A DNA stretch of 15,596 bases from Candidatus Rokuibacteriota bacterium. GTDB lineage: Bacteria > JAUVQV01. Below the pieces are notes generated by a model. The model was not told the DNA's origin. It saw only the letters and a list, made by a program, of their open reading frames with translations, and ran no database searches. Shown piece after piece: positions 1 to 6,823 of the stretch. The position numbers and the translations under genes are program-made. Where the stretch lies: NCBI GenBank assembly GCA_030609125.1, contig JAUWCW010000018.1, positions 1-15,596 on the forward strand. The letters run 5' to 3'. How positions within the stretch are numbered: position 1 is the stretch's first letter; every line of letters starts with the position of its first letter.

Positions 1-47
1 ATTTCTACGAGCGCGTCTCGGGCGGGGGCGGGACGGAACGCAGATGA
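1..47 (+). CDS. 3' end of an unidentified upstream gene (partial)
   Basis: An open frame runs in from the left edge (codons begin at base 3) and ends at a TGA at 45-47. It encodes only FYERVSGGGGTERR. The stop overlaps the start of the O-antigen ligase gene in an ATGA arrangement, the usual sign of translational coupling, so this is probably the preceding gene of the same LPS/glycan operon (for example a glycosyltransferase). The 14 residues are too few to assign a family. Confidence 0.6.
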   Translation, partial: FYERVSGGGGTERR

Positions 48-1303
48 CGTCAGTTTCCGGTTCGAACGGCGACCCTCCACCCAATCTTGGCGTCAAGGTG
101 GGGCTGGCAGTGCTCTTCTTCAGCATTCCCGTCTCCATAAGCGCCATGCAGGCGGGCCTCGCCATCGCCATTCTCGGCGCCGTCTGGGACCTGGTGCACG
201 GGAGGCCTTTCCCCAGGACACCCCTCGACCTGCCGGTGGCTCTCTTCATCGCCCTGACTTTTCTCTCCGCCGCGCTGTCGGGAGATCCGGAGAACGGAAT
301 GAGGCAATTTGCCGGCAGCTGGACCGTTGCGGGTCTCTACCTCGTGGTCGGCTGGGCCCGGAACGACGCCTTTTTCCGGAGGCTCATGGCCCTGCTCTTT
401 TTCTCGGCGACGCTTATCGCCGCTTACGGCATCGTGCAGCACCTGACGGGGTCGGATCTCATCAGGCCCGAAAGCGCCCTGGAGAGTCTCGAGTACGGGG
501 GGGCCACCGTCTTTTTTCCGCGGGGCGCCTTCAGCCACTATCAGACGTTCTCTAATGTCTTCTTTCTCCTGTTCTGCCTGAGCCTTGCCCCGGCCCTGCT
601 CGTTCGATCCGGGAGGGAGCGTCTTCTGTGGATGTTCCTGTCCCTCGTCATCGGTACTGCCGTGTTCTTTACCTACACCAGGGGCATCTGGCTCGCAGCC
701 CTGGGAGCGATTGTCTTCGAAACCGCCTTCTCCGGAAAAAAGTCGGTGGCCGCAGCCGTCGCCGTCGGGGGGTCGGCCCTGCTGCTGGTCGCCCTCTCTT
801 CACCAGTGATTTCGTCGCGGGCGAGGACCATCGTCGAAGTGGAGGGGAACGTGGAGCGCTTCCTGCTCTGGGAGACGACGTGGAACATGATAATTGACTA
901 CCCCCTCCTGGGAGTGGGGGTGGGAAATTTTCAGAGGGTCCAGTCCGGCTATGTCAGGGATGAGGTTCGTATTCCCATGAGCAGGACCCACTCTCACAAC
1001 AACCTGCTTCAGGTGACCGTCGAGAGAGGGATGTTCGGTCTGTTCATCTTTCTTTGGATATGGTATCTTATTGTAAAAGAAGGGTTTCATGTGCTCTGGT
1101 CCCTGAGGAAAGAAAAGGGATCTCCATATATCCTGGTTCTTGGAAGCCTGGCAGGGATGCTGGGTTTTTTCCTCGATGGGCTTTTTCAGAACAACTTCGG
1201 CGACACGGAAGTGGTGACACTTTTCTGGATCCTGGCCGGAATCCTTATTCTGCAGAGCGGCAGGGTCCGGGAGCGCCGTCTGTCGCGCGGCGAAGGGAGA
1301 TGA
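44..1303 (+). CDS. O-antigen ligase family (WaaL/Wzy_C) membrane protein
   Basis: Predicted polytopic inner-membrane protein of 419 residues, in the normal size range of O-antigen ligases and related polymerases. These enzymes transfer undecaprenyl-linked glycan to lipid A-core, or polymerise it, on the periplasmic face. About ten or more hydrophobic segments span the protein. A hydrophilic stretch near residues 260-325 holds the family's signature features: an LGVGVGNF motif around residue 290 and the cluster RTHSHNN at 314-320, whose His residues (316, 318) match the region where WaaL proteins carry their essential His. The start ATG at 44 overlaps the previous stop. Next comes rfaE1, one base after the stop, then kdsB, so an LPS role is well supported. 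Ligase cannot be told from O-antigen polymerase (Wzy) by sequence alone, so I give no gene symbol. Confidence 0.85.
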   Translation: MTSVSGSNGDPPPNLGVKVGLAVLFFSIPVSISAMQAGLAIAILGAVWDLVHGRPFPRTPLDLPVALFIALTFLSAALSGDPENGMRQFAGSWTVAGLYLVVGWARNDAFFRRLMALLFFSATLIAAYGIVQHLTGSDLIRPESALESLEYGGATVFFPRGAFSHYQTFSNVFFLLFCLSLAPALLVRSGRERLLWMFLSLVIGTAVFFTYTRGIWLAALGAIVFETAFSGKKSVAAAVAVGGSALLLVALSSPVISSRARTIVEVEGNVERFLLWETTWNMIIDYPLLGVGVGNFQRVQSGYVRDEVRIPMSRTHSHNNLLQVTVERGMFGLFIFLWIWYLIVKEGFHVLWSLRKEKGSPYILVLGSLAGMLGFFLDGLFQNNFGDTEVVTLFWILAGILILQSGRVRERRLSRGEGR

Positions 1304-1304
1304 C

Positions 1305-2300
1305 GTGGGCAGAGAGACGTTGAGAAGGCTTTCCAGACTTCGCAAGGTAGTTGATCGCTTTGTCGGCACGAAAGTGGTGGTTGTGGGCGACCTGATGGTG
1401 GACCGTTACTACTGGGGCATGGTGAGGCGGATATCTCCTGAAGCCCCCGTGCCGGTGGTGGAGGTGACGCGGGAGACGAAGAGTCTCGGCGGAGCGGCGA
1501 ACGTAGCCCACAACATCCGGACTCTCGGCGGTGAGCCCATGCTCTGCGGCGTGGCGGGAAGGGACCTGGCGGGAGAGTGGCTTGTGGCTGAGCTCGATCG
1601 CATCGGGGTGGACGGAAGCGGAGTGATTCTTGCGGACGGCCTGCCGACCACGGTCAAGAGCCGGGTCGTCGCTCACAGCCAGCAGGTCGTCCGCTTCGAC
1701 CGGGAAAAGAGGGGTGATTTGGATCCGCAGACGGCCCGCGATCTGGGGAGGGCGCTGGGAGAGAGATGGAAAGAGGCCCGCGGGGCGGTCGTCTCCGACT
1801 ACGCCAAGGGTGTGGTCGGGGAGAGACTCATGGACCGGATACGGCGCATCAATCGTGGAACGCGCAGGATTCCTGTGGCAGTCGACCCGAAATCGGAGTT
1901 TTTCAAGAAGTACAGGAGGGTGTCTGTGATCACGCCCAACTATGGTGAGGCGGTCGTCGCTTCCGGCCTGGGAACGAACTGGGGCGGGGGGACGGAGGGG
2001 ATCGGTTCGCGCCTGCTCTCCCTGACCGGGGCGGGAGCGGTTCTCATCACCCGCGGTGAAGACGGCATGTCCCTCTTTGAGAAGGGGCGGAAGCCGTTTC
2101 ACATCCCCACCGTAGCCAGAGAGGTCTATGACGTGACCGGCGCGGGAGACACCGTTCTCGGGACGCTCGTGCTCGCCCTCGCTGCCGGGGCCTCCATGAG
2201 AGACGCCGCCCTCCTCGCCAATGTCGCCGCCGGAGTGGTCGTCGGCGAGGTCGGGACGGTCCCCGTCACGCGCGACCAGCTCCTCGTGCATCTTTCCTGA
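1305..2300 (+). CDS. rfaE1: D-glycero-beta-D-manno-heptose-7-phosphate kinase (PfkB family)
   Basis: Phosphorylates heptose 7-phosphate at C1 with ATP, a cytosolic step toward ADP-heptose for the LPS inner core. The 331-residue product is a complete ribokinase/PfkB-fold sugar kinase. It has an N-terminal VVGDLMVDRYYWG stretch with the RISPEAPVPV segment typical of RfaE, a GGAANVAHN substrate-binding motif near residue 65, and the C-terminal DVTGAGD signature with G279-A-G-D282, where Asp282 is the expected catalytic base. It is much shorter than the 477-residue bifunctional HldE of E. coli and lacks the nucleotidyltransferase domain, so ADP-heptose synthesis would need a separate adenylyltransferase (not in this window). 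The start is GTG at 1305, one base after the ligase stop, with a purine-rich GAAGGGAGA just upstream. The closest E. coli equivalent is the HldE N-terminal half, also called hldA. Confidence 0.92.
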   Translation: MGRETLRRLSRLRKVVDRFVGTKVVVVGDLMVDRYYWGMVRRISPEAPVPVVEVTRETKSLGGAANVAHNIRTLGGEPMLCGVAGRDLAGEWLVAELDRIGVDGSGVILADGLPTTVKSRVVAHSQQVVRFDREKRGDLDPQTARDLGRALGERWKEARGAVVSDYAKGVVGERLMDRIRRINRGTRRIPVAVDPKSEFFKKYRRVSVITPNYGEAVVASGLGTNWGGGTEGIGSRLLSLTGAGAVLITRGEDGMSLFEKGRKPFHIPTVAREVYDVTGAGDTVLGTLVLALAAGASMRDAALLANVAAGVVVGEVGTVPVTRDQLLVHLS

Positions 2301-2320
2301 AGGGCTGGGGAAGGGTTCTC

Positions 2321-3118
2321 ATGGATGCGCGGAACAAGAGGGCGGTCATCGTCATTCCCGCCCGCTACGCTTCGAGCCGCCTGCCGGGCAAGCCCCTGAT
2401 GCCGATCGGGGGCGAGCCGATGATAGTCAGGGTCTGGAGAAGGTGCATGCAGGTTGAAGGTGTGAGCAGGGTTGTGGTTGCGACGGATGATGAGAGGATA
2501 CGAAAAGCCGTCGAGGAGGCCGGTGGCGACGCGGCCATGACCTCCCCCGGACACCCTTCGGGAACGGACCGGGTGGCCGAAGTCGCCGGGGGCATGGATT
2601 GTGAGATCGTCGTCAACGTGCAGGGAGACGAACCGTTCATTGACCCCCGGGCGGTTGAAGAGCTGATCTCGGTTTTCGGCGAGGAAGAGCCTCCCGAGGT
2701 GGCTACCATGGCGGAGCCCATCAGAAACATGAATGAGCTCCTGGACACGTCGGTGGTAAAGGTCATCTTTGGAGAGAAGGGGGACGCGGTCTATTTTTCC
2801 CGGCTGCCCGTACCCTTCCGGCAGTCTCTGTGGGAGGCGGGCCCTCGGGGTTTAAGGCTTAAGCCGGACGCCCTGCAGTCGGGCCTCCCTGAAGGCTACT
2901 ACCGCCATGTCGGGCTGTACGGCTACCGTGCGGATTTTCTCGCGGCGATGTCGGCAATGAAGCCCACCGCGGCGGAGGCGGCCGAGCAGCTCGAACAGTT
3001 GAGAATCCTGGAGAAGGGGTACCGGATCAGGGTCGTCGTCACCGATTACAGGGCCCAGGGTGTGGACACGAAAGAAGGCCTTGAAAGAGCCCGTCAGCGC
3101 GCGGAGGAAGAGGGATGA
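2321..3118 (+). CDS. kdsB: 3-deoxy-manno-octulosonate cytidylyltransferase (CMP-Kdo synthetase)
   Basis: Activates Kdo with CTP to CMP-Kdo in the cytosol, the donor for inner-core LPS assembly on lipid A. The 265-residue product starts with the cytidylyltransferase nucleotide-binding loop PARYASSRLPGKPL (residues 13-26), then ATDDERI (54-60), SGTDR (80-84) and VNVQGDEP (98-105), the Mg/CTP-binding region of KdsB. The HVGLYGYR and EQLEQLRILEKG segments near the C terminus are also typical. The length is slightly above the roughly 250 residues usual for the family because of a short charged tail. The ATG at 2321 lies 20 bases after rfaE1 with a GGGGAAGGG Shine-Dalgarno stretch. The last codons overlap fhs by 4 bp (ATGA). 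No kdsA is visible, so Kdo synthesis itself must be encoded elsewhere. Confidence 0.95.
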   Translation: MDARNKRAVIVIPARYASSRLPGKPLMPIGGEPMIVRVWRRCMQVEGVSRVVVATDDERIRKAVEEAGGDAAMTSPGHPSGTDRVAEVAGGMDCEIVVNVQGDEPFIDPRAVEELISVFGEEEPPEVATMAEPIRNMNELLDTSVVKVIFGEKGDAVYFSRLPVPFRQSLWEAGPRGLRLKPDALQSGLPEGYYRHVGLYGYRADFLAAMSAMKPTAAEAAEQLEQLRILEKGYRIRVVVTDYRAQGVDTKEGLERARQRAEEEG

Positions 3119-4785
3119 AGTCGGACGTAAAGATATCGCAGGACGCAAGCCTCCTGCCGATAGGAGATATCGCCGCAAGGGCGGGACTTCTGCCGGAAGA
3201 GGTCGAGTGCTACGGCAGCTACAAGGGCAAGGTTCGCCTTGACGCCTTTGATCGGCTCAAGGGGGAGAAGGCGGGGAAGCTTGTACTTGTTTCAGCCATT
3301 ACCCCCACTCCGGCGGGGGAGGGCAAGACGACCATGACAATCGGCCTGGGGCAGGCGCTGGGGAGGCTCGGGAAGAACGTTGCCATAGCGATCCGGGAGC
3401 CTTCTCTGGGGCCGCTTTTCGGCGTCAAGGGCGGAGCCACCGGCGGAGGGTACTCGCAGGTAGTGCCCATGGAGGAGATCAACCTGCACTTCACAGGGGA
3501 CCTCCACGCGGTGGGCGCGGCGCACAACCTCATAGCCGCTATGCTGGACAACCACATACACCAGTGGAATCACCTCGGAATCGACGCCCGCCGCGTGACG
3601 TGGCGGCGGGTGATAGACTTGAACGACCGGTCGCTGAGAAAAGTCATACTCGGCCTGGGGGGACGGACAGAGGGGATACCGCGTGAAACAGGCTTTGACA
3701 TCACCGCCGCGTCGGAGATCATGGCCATCCTCTGCCTGGCGGAGAGCATTCCCGAACTGAAGGAGAGGCTGGCGCGGATCCTGGTGGGGTACACCTTCGA
3801 CGGAACGCCGGTTACCGCCGGGGACCTGAAGGCGTCGGGAGCGGCGGCGGTGATGCTGCGGGACGCCATCCGGCCGAATCTGGTCCAGACCCTGGAGGGC
3901 GTTCCGGCCTTCGTTCACGGAGGGCCGTTCGCCAATATCGCCCACGGCTGCAACAGCGTTCTGGCGACACGCCTGGCGAACAAACTGGCCGATTACACCG
4001 TAACGGAGGCGGGGTTCGGCTTCGACCTCGGGGCGGAGAAGTTCTTCGACATCAAGTGCCGCTACGGGGGGCTCTCCCCTTCGGGCGTGGTCCTTGTCGC
4101 CACGGCGAGGGCGTTGAAGGTGCATGGGGGAGTTTCTCTCTACAAGCTCAAGGTACCGAACGTAAAAGCTGTCCGGACCGGCCTCTGCAACCTTGCCCGG
4201 CACGTGGAGAACGTGAACAAGTTCGGCGTGCCGGTTGTCGTCGCCATCAACCGGTTCACCCACGACACGAAGGACGAGATCGAAGCCATCCTCGCCGGCT
4301 GCGGCGATATCGGAGTGGAGGCCGCCGTTTCCCAGGCCTGGGCGACGGGGGGGGAGGGCAGCCTGGACCTGGCGGAGAAGGTGGTGGCCATGGCCGACGG
4401 GTTCGACGGCGAATACCGGCCGCTCTACAACTGGAAAACCACGGTGAAGCACAAGATCAAGACCATTGCCCGGGAAATATACGGAGCTGCGGAGGTGGAG
4501 TATTCGAAGAGGGCCCTCCGGCATCTTGCCCAGATAGACGACCTGGGCTACACGCACCTTCCGATATGCATGGCCAAGACCCCGAAGAGCCTCTCCGACA
4601 ACCCCGCGAAAACAGGGTGCCCCCGCAACTTCACCATCACCGTGAGAGAGATACGAGTGGCGGCGGGAGCGGGATTCCTGGTACCCATCACGGGGGACAT
4701 CCTGACCATGCCGGGGCTGCCGCGCAAGCCGCTGGCGGAGGAGATTGACCTGGACAGCAGCGGCAATATAAGCGGACTTTTCTAG
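3115..4785 (+). CDS. fhs: Formate--tetrahydrofolate ligase (formyl-THF synthetase)
   Basis: Makes 10-formyl-THF from formate, THF and ATP in the cytosol. It serves purine and formyl-Met synthesis and, in acetogens and some syntrophs or sulfate reducers, the methyl branch of the Wood-Ljungdahl pathway. The 556-residue length is the family norm. The P-loop TPTPAGEGKTT is at residues 63-73. Downstream are family blocks such as EPSLGPLFGVKGGATGGGYS, the GDLHAV region, HGGPFANIAHGCNS, EAGFGFDLGAEKF and, near the end, CPRNFTITVR and the GDILTMPGLP motif. All look intact. The ATG at 3115 overlaps the kdsB stop by 4 bp, so translation is probably coupled to an LPS gene, an unexpected partner for a C1 enzyme. 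No other folate-pathway gene is present in the window, so its metabolic role here (anabolic or catabolic) cannot be decided. Confidence 0.97.
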   Translation: MKSDVKISQDASLLPIGDIAARAGLLPEEVECYGSYKGKVRLDAFDRLKGEKAGKLVLVSAITPTPAGEGKTTMTIGLGQALGRLGKNVAIAIREPSLGPLFGVKGGATGGGYSQVVPMEEINLHFTGDLHAVGAAHNLIAAMLDNHIHQWNHLGIDARRVTWRRVIDLNDRSLRKVILGLGGRTEGIPRETGFDITAASEIMAILCLAESIPELKERLARILVGYTFDGTPVTAGDLKASGAAAVMLRDAIRPNLVQTLEGVPAFVHGGPFANIAHGCNSVLATRLANKLADYTVTEAGFGFDLGAEKFFDIKCRYGGLSPSGVVLVATARALKVHGGVSLYKLKVPNVKAVRTGLCNLARHVENVNKFGVPVVVAINRFTHDTKDEIEAILAGCGDIGVEAAVSQAWATGGEGSLDLAEKVVAMADGFDGEYRPLYNWKTTVKHKIKTIAREIYGAAEVEYSKRALRHLAQIDDLGYTHLPICMAKTPKSLSDNPAKTGCPRNFTITVREIRVAAGAGFLVPITGDILTMPGLPRKPLAEEIDLDSSGNISGLF

Positions 4786-4875
4786 CCCGGATTATTCACG
4801 AGTCTCCCTTCGGCTTCGCTCAGGACATGCTTTTGGCCCCTGGCTGCGTTGCGCCTTCACTCGGTCCCTTCCCCC
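4786..4875. repeat. Intergenic spacer between convergent genes; candidate interspersed repeat
   Basis: These 90 bases separate the converging ends of fhs and the DUF445 gene and hold no credible ORF. No clear hairpin followed by a T run is visible on either strand, so no intrinsic terminator can be called. The segment contains GATTATTCACGAGTC, CTTCGGCTTCGCTCAGGACA and GGCTGCGTTGCGCCTTCACT. I recall very similar strings between genes in Desulfobacterota and metagenomic genomes, which suggests a short dispersed repeat. No second copy occurs in this window, so the repeat call rests on memory, not on sequence evidence here. Confidence 0.3.
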
Positions 4876-5487
4876 CTAAAAGCGGCTGAAGTAGAAGATA
4901 AGGCTCTGGGCCGCGCCGACGAGGAGGCCGAGAAAACCGCCCACGAGCTCAATGTGGCGAAGTTCGCGGGACACCAGCCTGAACACGAGCCCTTCGAGGT
5001 CGTCAAGGTCGAGGCCGACTATCTTCTCGACCACCATTTCCCGGATGTCAAGCTCGTCGTGAAAGCGGGAGACGATGGCGTCCCGGTGCTCATCCAGTGC
5101 CTTGAGAATGCGCTCCGTGAGCCGCTCCTGGATCTGGTGGAGAACCAGCTCCATCCCCGGTAGTTTCTGCATCGCCCGGGGGACCAGGTCCCCGCTTATC
5201 AGGGCGTGAACGATGCCCTCCACCTCCTGCCGCCAGTGTATCTTTCCCAGAAGCGACGAGATCTCCCTCGAGGAGAGGATGTCGTCGGCCACGGTGGCGC
5301 CGATCTTCTCCGCCAGGTCGCGCCGCCGGCGTGGAAGCAGTCCCTGGATCTGCATCCCCCGGGGCCCCAGGGGCTTCCGGGGATGGAAGAGCATCTTGAT
5401 GGCGAGAAAATTGGTGGTCCAGCCTATGGCGGCGCCGACGAGGGGGAAAGCGAGCAGGTGCAGAAACTCAGGAAGACTCATCGTCAT
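4876..5487 (-). CDS. DUF445 family membrane protein
   Basis: A 203-residue protein of the DUF445 family, whose biochemical function is unknown. The N terminus has one hydrophobic segment followed by the family hallmark GWTTNFLAIKMLFHP (about residues 22-36) and the GPRGMQIQGLLPRRR block. The middle is an amphipathic, charged helical region (about 60-170). The C terminus carries RHIELVGGFLGLLVGAAQS, a second membrane segment in which His-Ile-Glu precedes a glycine-rich helix, as in other members. This predicts two membrane anchors with a cytoplasmic or periplasmic helical domain between. It is the last gene after tatB/A and tatC. Its start at 5487 lies within the final 20 bases of tatC, with AAGG six bases upstream, so translation is probably coupled. 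A second ATG two codons later (5481) is also possible. Any link to Tat export is inferred from operon position only. Confidence 0.88.
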   Translation of the reverse strand: MTMSLPEFLHLLAFPLVGAAIGWTTNFLAIKMLFHPRKPLGPRGMQIQGLLPRRRRDLAEKIGATVADDILSSREISSLLGKIHWRQEVEGIVHALISGDLVPRAMQKLPGMELVLHQIQERLTERILKALDEHRDAIVSRFHDELDIREMVVEKIVGLDLDDLEGLVFRLVSRELRHIELVGGFLGLLVGAAQSLIFYFSRF

Positions 5488-6244
5488 CGACGGCCTTGCT
5501 CTCCTTCTCCTTTTTTTTCCTTCTCAGGGACTCGGAGATGCGTACGAGCCAGATGCTGGCCTCGTAGAGGAGCATGACCGGAATGGCCATGAGGGCCTGA
5601 GAGAAGACGTCGGGCGGGGTCAACAGGGCGCCGACGAGGAAGCACAGGAGAAGCACATACTTTCTGCTGGATGCAAGCTGCGAGCCTTTCACGAACCCGA
5701 GCCGGGCGAGCACGAGCATGACCAGGGGAAGCTGAAAGACGACGCCGAAGAGAATCATGAAGAGGCAGGAGAAGGAAACGTAGGAGGCCATGGAGAGGGT
5801 GGCCTGCACGTTCACGCCGACGAACTCCAGCAGGTACTTGATGCCGAAGGGCAGAACCACGGAATAGGCGAAAACCACGCCGACGGTGAAGAGAATGGTC
5901 GAAGCGACGACGATGGGCACGAGAAACCGCTTCTCGCGCCGGTAAAGGCCGGGGGAGACGAAAGACCAGACCTGGAAAATCACCAGCGGTGACGCCAGAA
6001 GGAGGCCGGAGTAGAAGGCAAGCTTGAGATAGGTGAGAAACCCCTCGGTCATCTTGATCATGACGATGGCCGAATCCTCCCGCATCGAGCGCTGGAGGGG
6101 GACGATGAGAAAACCGAATATTTCGCGGATCTTCCAGTAGGACACCGCGAATCCCCCGGCGACACCTGCCAGAGAGATGATCAGGCGGCTTCTGAGTTCT
6201 TCGAGGTGCTGGAGAAAGGGGGTTCGGTCGTCAGTCTCCGTCAC
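5468..6244 (-). CDS. tatC: Twin-arginine translocase subunit TatC
   Basis: Inner-membrane receptor of the Tat pathway; it binds twin-arginine signal peptides and, with TatA/B, exports folded proteins. From the GTG at 6244 the product is 258 residues, the same as E. coli TatC. It shows the cytoplasmic N-terminal motif FLQHLEELRSRL (10-21), six hydrophobic segments, and the periplasmic block FVSPGLYRREKRF typical of the family. In TM4 the motif reads FQLP, with Gln171 at the place of E. coli Glu170. The C-terminal tail is Lys/Glu/Asp rich and encoded by a run of eight A's. I chose the GTG because AGGAG lies seven bases upstream; an in-frame ATG at 6262 has only a weak ribosome site and would lengthen the overlap with tatB/A to 32 bp. 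The stop overlaps the DUF445 start by 20 bp. Confidence 0.95.
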   Translation of the reverse strand: MTETDDRTPFLQHLEELRSRLIISLAGVAGGFAVSYWKIREIFGFLIVPLQRSMREDSAIVMIKMTEGFLTYLKLAFYSGLLLASPLVIFQVWSFVSPGLYRREKRFLVPIVVASTILFTVGVVFAYSVVLPFGIKYLLEFVGVNVQATLSMASYVSFSCLFMILFGVVFQLPLVMLVLARLGFVKGSQLASSRKYVLLLCFLVGALLTPPDVFSQALMAIPVMLLYEASIWLVRISESLRRKKKEKESKAVDDDESS

Positions 6245-6662
6245 CCTCGATCTCCTCGTCATCGGTGCCGTATATCGGAAGAGAAGGGTCCGGCCGGGGC
6301 GCGGTGGAGCTCACAGGGGAGGCTGTCCTCTCCGCGGAGTCCGGGGAAGGCGACGCGGGAGGAGGCGTCTTCCCGTCGGGCGCCACGATGTCGGGAGTCT
6401 TCTGCGGCACCGGCATCGCTTCCGGCGCGGGTTTTGCCTCCGGAGGCGGCTGCACCCGCTCCTTGATCTCGCGCAGGCGCTCTTTCTCCTCCTCAGTTTT
6501 CATGTCCACGTTGATGGAGCTGCGCATGTCCTCGAAGGCGCGCCGAAACTCGCCGTAACCCTTGCCGAGGGCCTTGGCCATCTCGGGGAGCTTCTTGGGA
6601 CCGATGACGACCAGGGCGATGACAAGAAGCACCATAATCTCCTGCATTCCGATTCCGAACAT
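6231..6662 (-). CDS. Sec-independent translocase TatA/TatB family subunit
   Basis: A 143-residue single-span protein of the TatA/TatB family, a partner of TatC in export of folded proteins. The N terminus reads MFGIGMQEIMVLLVIALVV, followed by the hinge IGPKKLPE (20-27) and an amphipathic helix to about residue 50. The rest is a charged stretch and a long Pro/Ala/Ser/Asp-rich tail of low complexity. Glu8 and the non-FGP hinge (IGP) are closer to TatB than to TatA, but no second TatA-type gene is beside it, so one protein may serve both roles; I leave the symbol empty. The ATG at 6662 is preceded by AGGAGGGAGG. The frame stays open upstream to 6797, but that extension covers the promoter and is not family sequence. 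The 3' end overlaps tatC. Confidence 0.92.
   Translation of the reverse strand: MFGIGMQEIMVLLVIALVVIGPKKLPEMAKALGKGYGEFRRAFEDMRSSINVDMKTEEEKERLREIKERVQPPPEAKPAPEAMPVPQKTPDIVAPDGKTPPPASPSPDSAERTASPVSSTAPRPDPSLPIYGTDDEEIEGDGD
6252..6256 (-). promoter_or_regulatory. Ribosome binding site deciding the tatC start
   Basis: AGGAG on the minus strand, seven bases before the GTG at 6244 and inside the 3' end of tatB/A. It supports the GTG over the upstream ATG at 6262, which is preceded by no purine-rich site at proper spacing. Confidence 0.55.
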
Positions 6663-6690
6663 GATTCCTCCCTCCTGAAGAAACAGGGAA

Positions 6691-6719
6691 ATAGTAGGGA
6701 CATGGCGTTGAGGTGTCAA
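6691..6719 (-). promoter_or_regulatory. Sigma70-type promoter for the tat operon
   Basis: On the minus strand, TTGACA (6719-6714, perfect -35) is followed by a 17-base spacer and TACTAT (6696-6691, 4 of 6 for the -10). Transcription would start near 6684, about 22 bases before the tatB/A ATG at 6662, leaving room for its strong ribosome site. The position argues against starts upstream of 6662. Confidence 0.65.
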
Positions 6720-6736
6720 GGAAAGGATGCAGATGG

Positions 6737-6764
6737 TTGACTCATCCTGCTGATACATTACCAT
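6737..6764 (+). promoter_or_regulatory. Possible sigma70-type promoter for the K+ channel gene
   Basis: TTGACT (6737-6742, 5 of 6) is followed by 16 bases and TACCAT (6759-6764, 4 of 6). It lies about 60 bases upstream of the channel ATG and is divergent from the tat promoter. An inverted repeat, AGGATG (6724-6729) and CATCCT (6743-6748), flanks the -35. The -10 is weak, so this is tentative. Confidence 0.35.
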
Positions 6765-6767
6765 ACA

Positions 6768-6778
6768 GTGAAATTCAC
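6768..6778. promoter_or_regulatory. Short palindrome at the predicted transcription start (operator candidate)
   Basis: GTGAAATTCAC is an inverted repeat with 5-base arms around a central A. It sits just after the proposed -10 of the K+ channel promoter, where a repressor could act. At this length it could be chance. Confidence 0.25.
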
Positions 6779-6823
6779 GGTTGCACGGCCCGCCCACGGC
6801 GGTTTTGGAGGGAGAGTTGAGAG

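Noticed and set aside
1245-2291. 348-codon minus-strand open frame opposite rfaE1
   Set aside because: Antisense to a complete kinase gene; His/Pro/Arg-rich translation typical of a shadow frame.
3292-4557. 421-codon open frame antisense to fhs
   Set aside because: It lies wholly opposite an intact, well-conserved fhs; high GC leaves antisense frames open, and the translation has no recognisable domain.
5213-5992. Plus-strand frame across tatC and the DUF445 gene
   Set aside because: Antisense to two recognised genes; the charged Glu/His/Gly-rich product is a composition artefact.
6663-6797. 45-codon N-terminal extension of the TatA/B protein
   Set aside because: It covers the -35/-10 elements, and the strong ribosome site and conserved MFGIG start are at 6662.
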